64,000 nt of DNA from Anaerolineaceae bacterium (lineage in GTDB: Bacteria > Chloroflexota > Anaerolineae > Aggregatilineales > Phototrophicaceae), in assembly GCA_002702065.1 (NCBI GenBank), contig NZXX01000004.1, positions 352,889 through 416,888 on the forward strand, given 5' to 3'. Below, one piece after another: positions 61,860-64,000 of this stretch (the first letter of the stretch is position 1; every line of letters begins with the position of its first letter). The translations under genes and the position numbers were made by a program. The notes under the pieces are model-generated. The model was not told the DNA's origin, ran no database searches, and worked only from the letters and a program-made list of their open reading frames with translations.

Positions 61860-62192
61860 ATGACCAACCAGCGCCTGATGATTGTATATGGCGTGCCGCC
61901 AGAGCATCTTGACGCCGTACTGCACGCGATGGCCGCAGCCGGTGCGGGTGTGATCGGTGAATATACGCACTGTTCATTTTCCAACGCCGGAACCGGGCGT
62001 TTTTTGCCAAGCGACGCGGCGAACCCGGCCTATGGCGCACGCGGCCAGATCAATCAGGAAGCCGAAGTGCGCGTCGAGACATTCTGCGACCGCGACAAAG
62101 CGAAAGCGGTGGTACAGGCGATCCGTGCGGCGCATCCCTACGAGGAACCCGTAATCTACCTGATCCCGCTGCTGGAGGAAGCCGACCTGTAA
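61860..62192 (+). CDS. CutA-like/NIF3-insert-domain protein
   Basis: The product is 110 residues. The sequence has the YqfO/NIF3 insert-domain pattern: MIVYGVPPEHLDAVLHAMAA, GEYTHCSFSNAGTGRFLPS, EVRVETFCDRDKAKAVVQAI and AAHPYEEPVIYLIPL. In full-length NIF3 proteins this domain is inserted in a metal-binding core; here it stands alone, as in COG3323 proteins. It is ferredoxin-like and CutA-like. The function is unknown. It starts 9 nt after the secreted-protein gene, so the two are likely co-transcribed. Confidence 0.88.
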   Translation: MTNQRLMIVYGVPPEHLDAVLHAMAAAGAGVIGEYTHCSFSNAGTGRFLPSDAANPAYGARGQINQEAEVRVETFCDRDKAKAVVQAIRAAHPYEEPVIYLIPLLEEADL

Positions 62193-62289
62193 ACGCATAT
62201 TGATGCAAGCACGCGAATAGGCGTTAAATAGACGCTTGCTCTACGACAACGTTCTAAACTGTCCTTCAGTCAACAGGGAGGACGAAGCT

Positions 62290-63447
62290 ATGTCGCGCAA
62301 GCAACTCATCTCGCTTTTTATCGCCTATACCATACCTACTTTGATTGGCAACAGCCTGCTGCCGCTGCTGCCCGTTTACACCAGCATGCTCGGCGGCGAC
62401 ACCAGTATGACCGGCCTCTACCTGGGGCTGGCGTTTGGCGTGCTGGCCGTGGGCACCCTCATCAGCGGCTGGCTGACCGATCATTTTCAGCAGCGCAAAA
62501 TCTTTATCATCCTGGCAGGGGTCATCAATATACCGGCACTGTTTCTGATGGGGCACGTCACGGCGCTGTGGCAGCTGACGCTCCTGACCATGATTGTGTG
62601 GTTTGTCGGCGGCATTTCGATGGCGGCGGTTCAGATTCTGGCGGGCATGTGCGCACCAGCCGCAGAACGTGGTCGCATCTTCGGTATTCTGGCGACGACA
62701 TTAGGCGTTTCGCAGCTTGCGGGTGGGCTGTTCAGCGGGCGCATTGTCGACCAATGGGGTTTTCCAGCCTTGTTCATGCTGCTAGCCGTGGCACAGCTTG
62801 CGCTCATCGCTGCGGGCGTTCTGCTTAAGGATGAACCGGGCAGCCGCAGCCAGGAGTCGCAGCAGACCCGCAGCCAGCCAATGGGGCGGGCGGTATGGCT
62901 GGTGCTGGTCGCCAGCATGCTGACATCCACACTGGTTTTCAGCAGCAACCTCGGCCTTACCGTGTCAATGACCAGCCTGGGTTTCGACGCCACAGCCATT
63001 TCCAGCAGCCTTGCCATTGCCGGTTTCATCACCCTGCCGCTGCCATTTGTCATTGGCTGGTTATCTGACCGCTTCGACCGGGGCCGTTTGCTGGCGCTGG
63101 TCTATGGAGCCGCCTTCACAGCCGCGGTGATCCTGGCGCAATCTTCCGAGTTGTGGCATTTCTGGGTAGTGCAGATTTTGATGGCAGCGACCGGCGGCAG
63201 CCTGAGCGTTGGCTCGGCACTCATTGCCGATCTGGCCCATCCACGAAACTTGAGTGCCGCCATGTCCCGGTTTGCCGCAACACGATGGCTGGGCGGTGTC
63301 ATCGGCTTTGCCGGTAGTGGCTTCGTGATGCAAGCAGTCGGCTTCGAACTGACCTACCTGAGCACGGCCTTGTTGGCCCTGGTCGCCATCCTTCTCCAGC
63401 TCGCCATCGGTCACGAACCACACCAACGTGCTGCCCACACAGCCTGA
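62290..63447 (+). CDS. Major facilitator superfamily transporter
   Basis: The product is 385 residues with twelve hydrophobic helices. The loop 2-3 motif SGWLTDHFQQRKIF and its C-half repeat IGWLSDRFDRGRLLAL (G-x-x-x-D-R/H-x-x-R-R/K type) identify the family. It is a drug- or sugar-type antiporter or symporter of unknown substrate; the loop sequence resembles the DHA1 group. ATG 62290 has GGGAGGA 7 nt upstream; a longer frame begins at 62236 and is rejected. It is followed by a strong terminator. Confidence 0.9.
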   Translation: MSRKQLISLFIAYTIPTLIGNSLLPLLPVYTSMLGGDTSMTGLYLGLAFGVLAVGTLISGWLTDHFQQRKIFIILAGVINIPALFLMGHVTALWQLTLLTMIVWFVGGISMAAVQILAGMCAPAAERGRIFGILATTLGVSQLAGGLFSGRIVDQWGFPALFMLLAVAQLALIAAGVLLKDEPGSRSQESQQTRSQPMGRAVWLVLVASMLTSTLVFSSNLGLTVSMTSLGFDATAISSSLAIAGFITLPLPFVIGWLSDRFDRGRLLALVYGAAFTAAVILAQSSELWHFWVVQILMAATGGSLSVGSALIADLAHPRNLSAAMSRFAATRWLGGVIGFAGSGFVMQAVGFELTYLSTALLALVAILLQLAIGHEPHQRAAHTA

Positions 63448-63470
63448 ATACGATCCTCAATTCTTCAACG

Positions 63471-63507
63471 ACGTAAAGCTTGATTCAGCATAAATCAGGC
63501 TTTACGT
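63471..63507 (+). terminator. Strong Rho-independent terminator
   Basis: ACGTAAAGC-T-TGATT (63471-63485) pairs with AATCA-G-GCTTTACGT (63493-63507), 15 bp with one G-U pair and a 7-nt loop, followed by TCTTTACTTTTCC. It lies 24 nt after the MFS stop. Confidence 0.85.
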
Positions 63508-63612
63508 TCTTTACTTTTCCTTCATACATTTCGTAACATAACACCTTTTCCCGACATACTTTCCCAAAAAGTGAAAGGGTTGTGAATAAACGCGCAAATT
63601 GCGTAAAATTCA

Positions 63613-63641
63613 TTGACTAAGAATTGTTGTGGTGTTAACGT
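63613..63641 (+). promoter_or_regulatory. Probable promoter of the sortase gene
   Basis: TTGACT (63613-63618), 17-nt spacer, TAACGT (63636-63641), 42 nt upstream of the GTG start. The -35 box is near consensus, the -10 box moderate. The surrounding 63540-63680 stretch is AT-rich, unlike the neighbouring coding regions. Confidence 0.45.
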
Positions 63642-63683
63642 GAGTAAAGATCGTTAACTATTCATCAATTCAAAGGTCTGATC

Positions 63684-64000
63684 GTGAATATCAAAATCAA
63701 CTTCAACAAACAACAAAAAATCAGCGTGATCGTTGCCGCGCTGCTCATTTCCATGCTCACCATTCTGGTTCCTACTACCTCCGCTCACGAAGGTATCAGC
63801 ATCAAAATCCCGGCCCTCGGCGTCGAGACCGGCCTGACCGAATTTGGCCTGAACGGCACCAGCTGGAATATTCACCCCTGGGAATCCGGCCTCGGTCATC
63901 TGCAAGGCACCGGCTGGTTCGATGGTGGTGGCAATATCGCCATCGGCGGTCACTCCTGGATGCCTGACCTGACCCCCGGTATCTTCGTCAACCTGCACAC
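63684..64000 (+). CDS. Sortase-family protein, 5' part
   Basis: GTG 63684 opens a frame that runs off the window (105 complete residues seen). A basic N-terminus and one hydrophobic helix (ISVIVAALLISMLTILVP) form a signal anchor. Then IKIPALGVETGLTEFGLNG matches the class D/E/F sortase start ('IxIPxIGVxAPV'), and GGGNIAIGGHSWMPD carries the putative catalytic His ('NxVIAGHxH'). The catalytic Cys and Arg lie beyond the end. It would anchor proteins to the cell surface or process pilins. AAAGG lies upstream of the GTG. Confidence 0.85.
   Translation, partial: MNIKINFNKQQKISVIVAALLISMLTILVPTTSAHEGISIKIPALGVETGLTEFGLNGTSWNIHPWESGLGHLQGTGWFDGGGNIAIGGHSWMPDLTPGIFVNLH

Noticed and set aside
62200..62260. 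GCAAGC/GCTTGC and similar short repeats upstream of the MFS gene as a regulatory hairpin.
   Set aside because: The arms are short and far apart; such matches are expected by chance in this sequence.
1..64000. CRISPR arrays, tRNA or rRNA genes, insertion sequences, integrase or attachment sites.
   Set aside because: I looked for regularly spaced repeats, clover-leaf-like segments and transposase motifs and saw none. A tRNA scan would be decisive, which I could not run.

Overview
The window is a GC-rich bacterial chromosome segment with dense genes, many 1-4 nt overlaps and frequent GTG/TTG starts. I see no rRNA or tRNA, no insertion sequence and no CRISPR array. The mix of genes suggests a heterotrophic Chloroflexota (Anaerolineae-like) bacterium. 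The clues are sugar ABC import with GntR control, several secreted beta-propeller proteins, an ACF-like chemosensory cluster, GT4 glycosyltransferases with a TagO/WecA-type enzyme, and a sortase at the end. This assignment is inference from gene content; no marker gene proves it.

Layout. 1-7.4 kb: the C-terminal end of a ketol-acid reductoisomerase-like protein, two coupled secreted proteins, a sugar nucleotidyltransferase, a 754-residue helical-repeat protein and a GAF-like protein. 7.4-14.9 kb: a minus-strand chemosensory operon (CheW, membrane MCP, CheA-receiver hybrid, CheB, single receiver, RsbT-like protein, second CheW, receiver-roadblock protein) with no cheR. 15.1-22.1 kb: pdxS, then a four-gene two-component array (GAF/PAS histidine kinase, single receiver, and two receiver-first kinases). 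23-29 kb: a complete carbohydrate ABC importer divergent from a GntR/UTRA regulator; one permease carries an extra membrane-PDZ module. 29-34.8 kb: a secreted propeller/SH3 protein, an NAD-dependent epimerase, an enolase-superfamily dehydratase and a CDF metal transporter with an expanded C-terminus. 34.9-40.2 kb: an envelope glycan operon and a large PPC-repeat lipoprotein.

40.3-43.9 kb holds an acetyltransferase, an alpha/beta hydrolase, a second epimerase and a mannonate dehydratase. 43.95-45.6 kb is a conspicuously AT-rich gene encoding a TIR protein with ubiquitin-like domains, the best candidate for laterally acquired defence or signalling. 45.8-49 kb: a DUF427 protein and a 922-residue protein of unknown function. 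49-51 kb: an overlapping three-gene unit of one TIR-like protein and two membrane-anchored TolB-type propellers. 51-54 kb: a sugar isomerase, a small FAD oxidoreductase, a NUDIX hydrolase and an unknown protein, tightly packed. 54-58 kb: housekeeping genes (folC, a CNNM/CorC-type protein, cdd, recO). 58-64 kb: an RmlC-type epimerase, a heparinase II/III-like lyase, a secreted protein, a CutA/NIF3-insert-like protein, an MFS transporter and the start of a sortase.

Functional picture. Polysaccharide breakdown (heparinase-like lyase), import (ABC system, MFS) and acid-sugar conversion (enolase-superfamily dehydratase, mannonate dehydratase, two epimerase/dehydrogenases, TIM-barrel isomerase) fit uronate- or polysaccharide-based heterotrophy. 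The sensory genes are numerous, and several of their domains have lost canonical catalytic residues.
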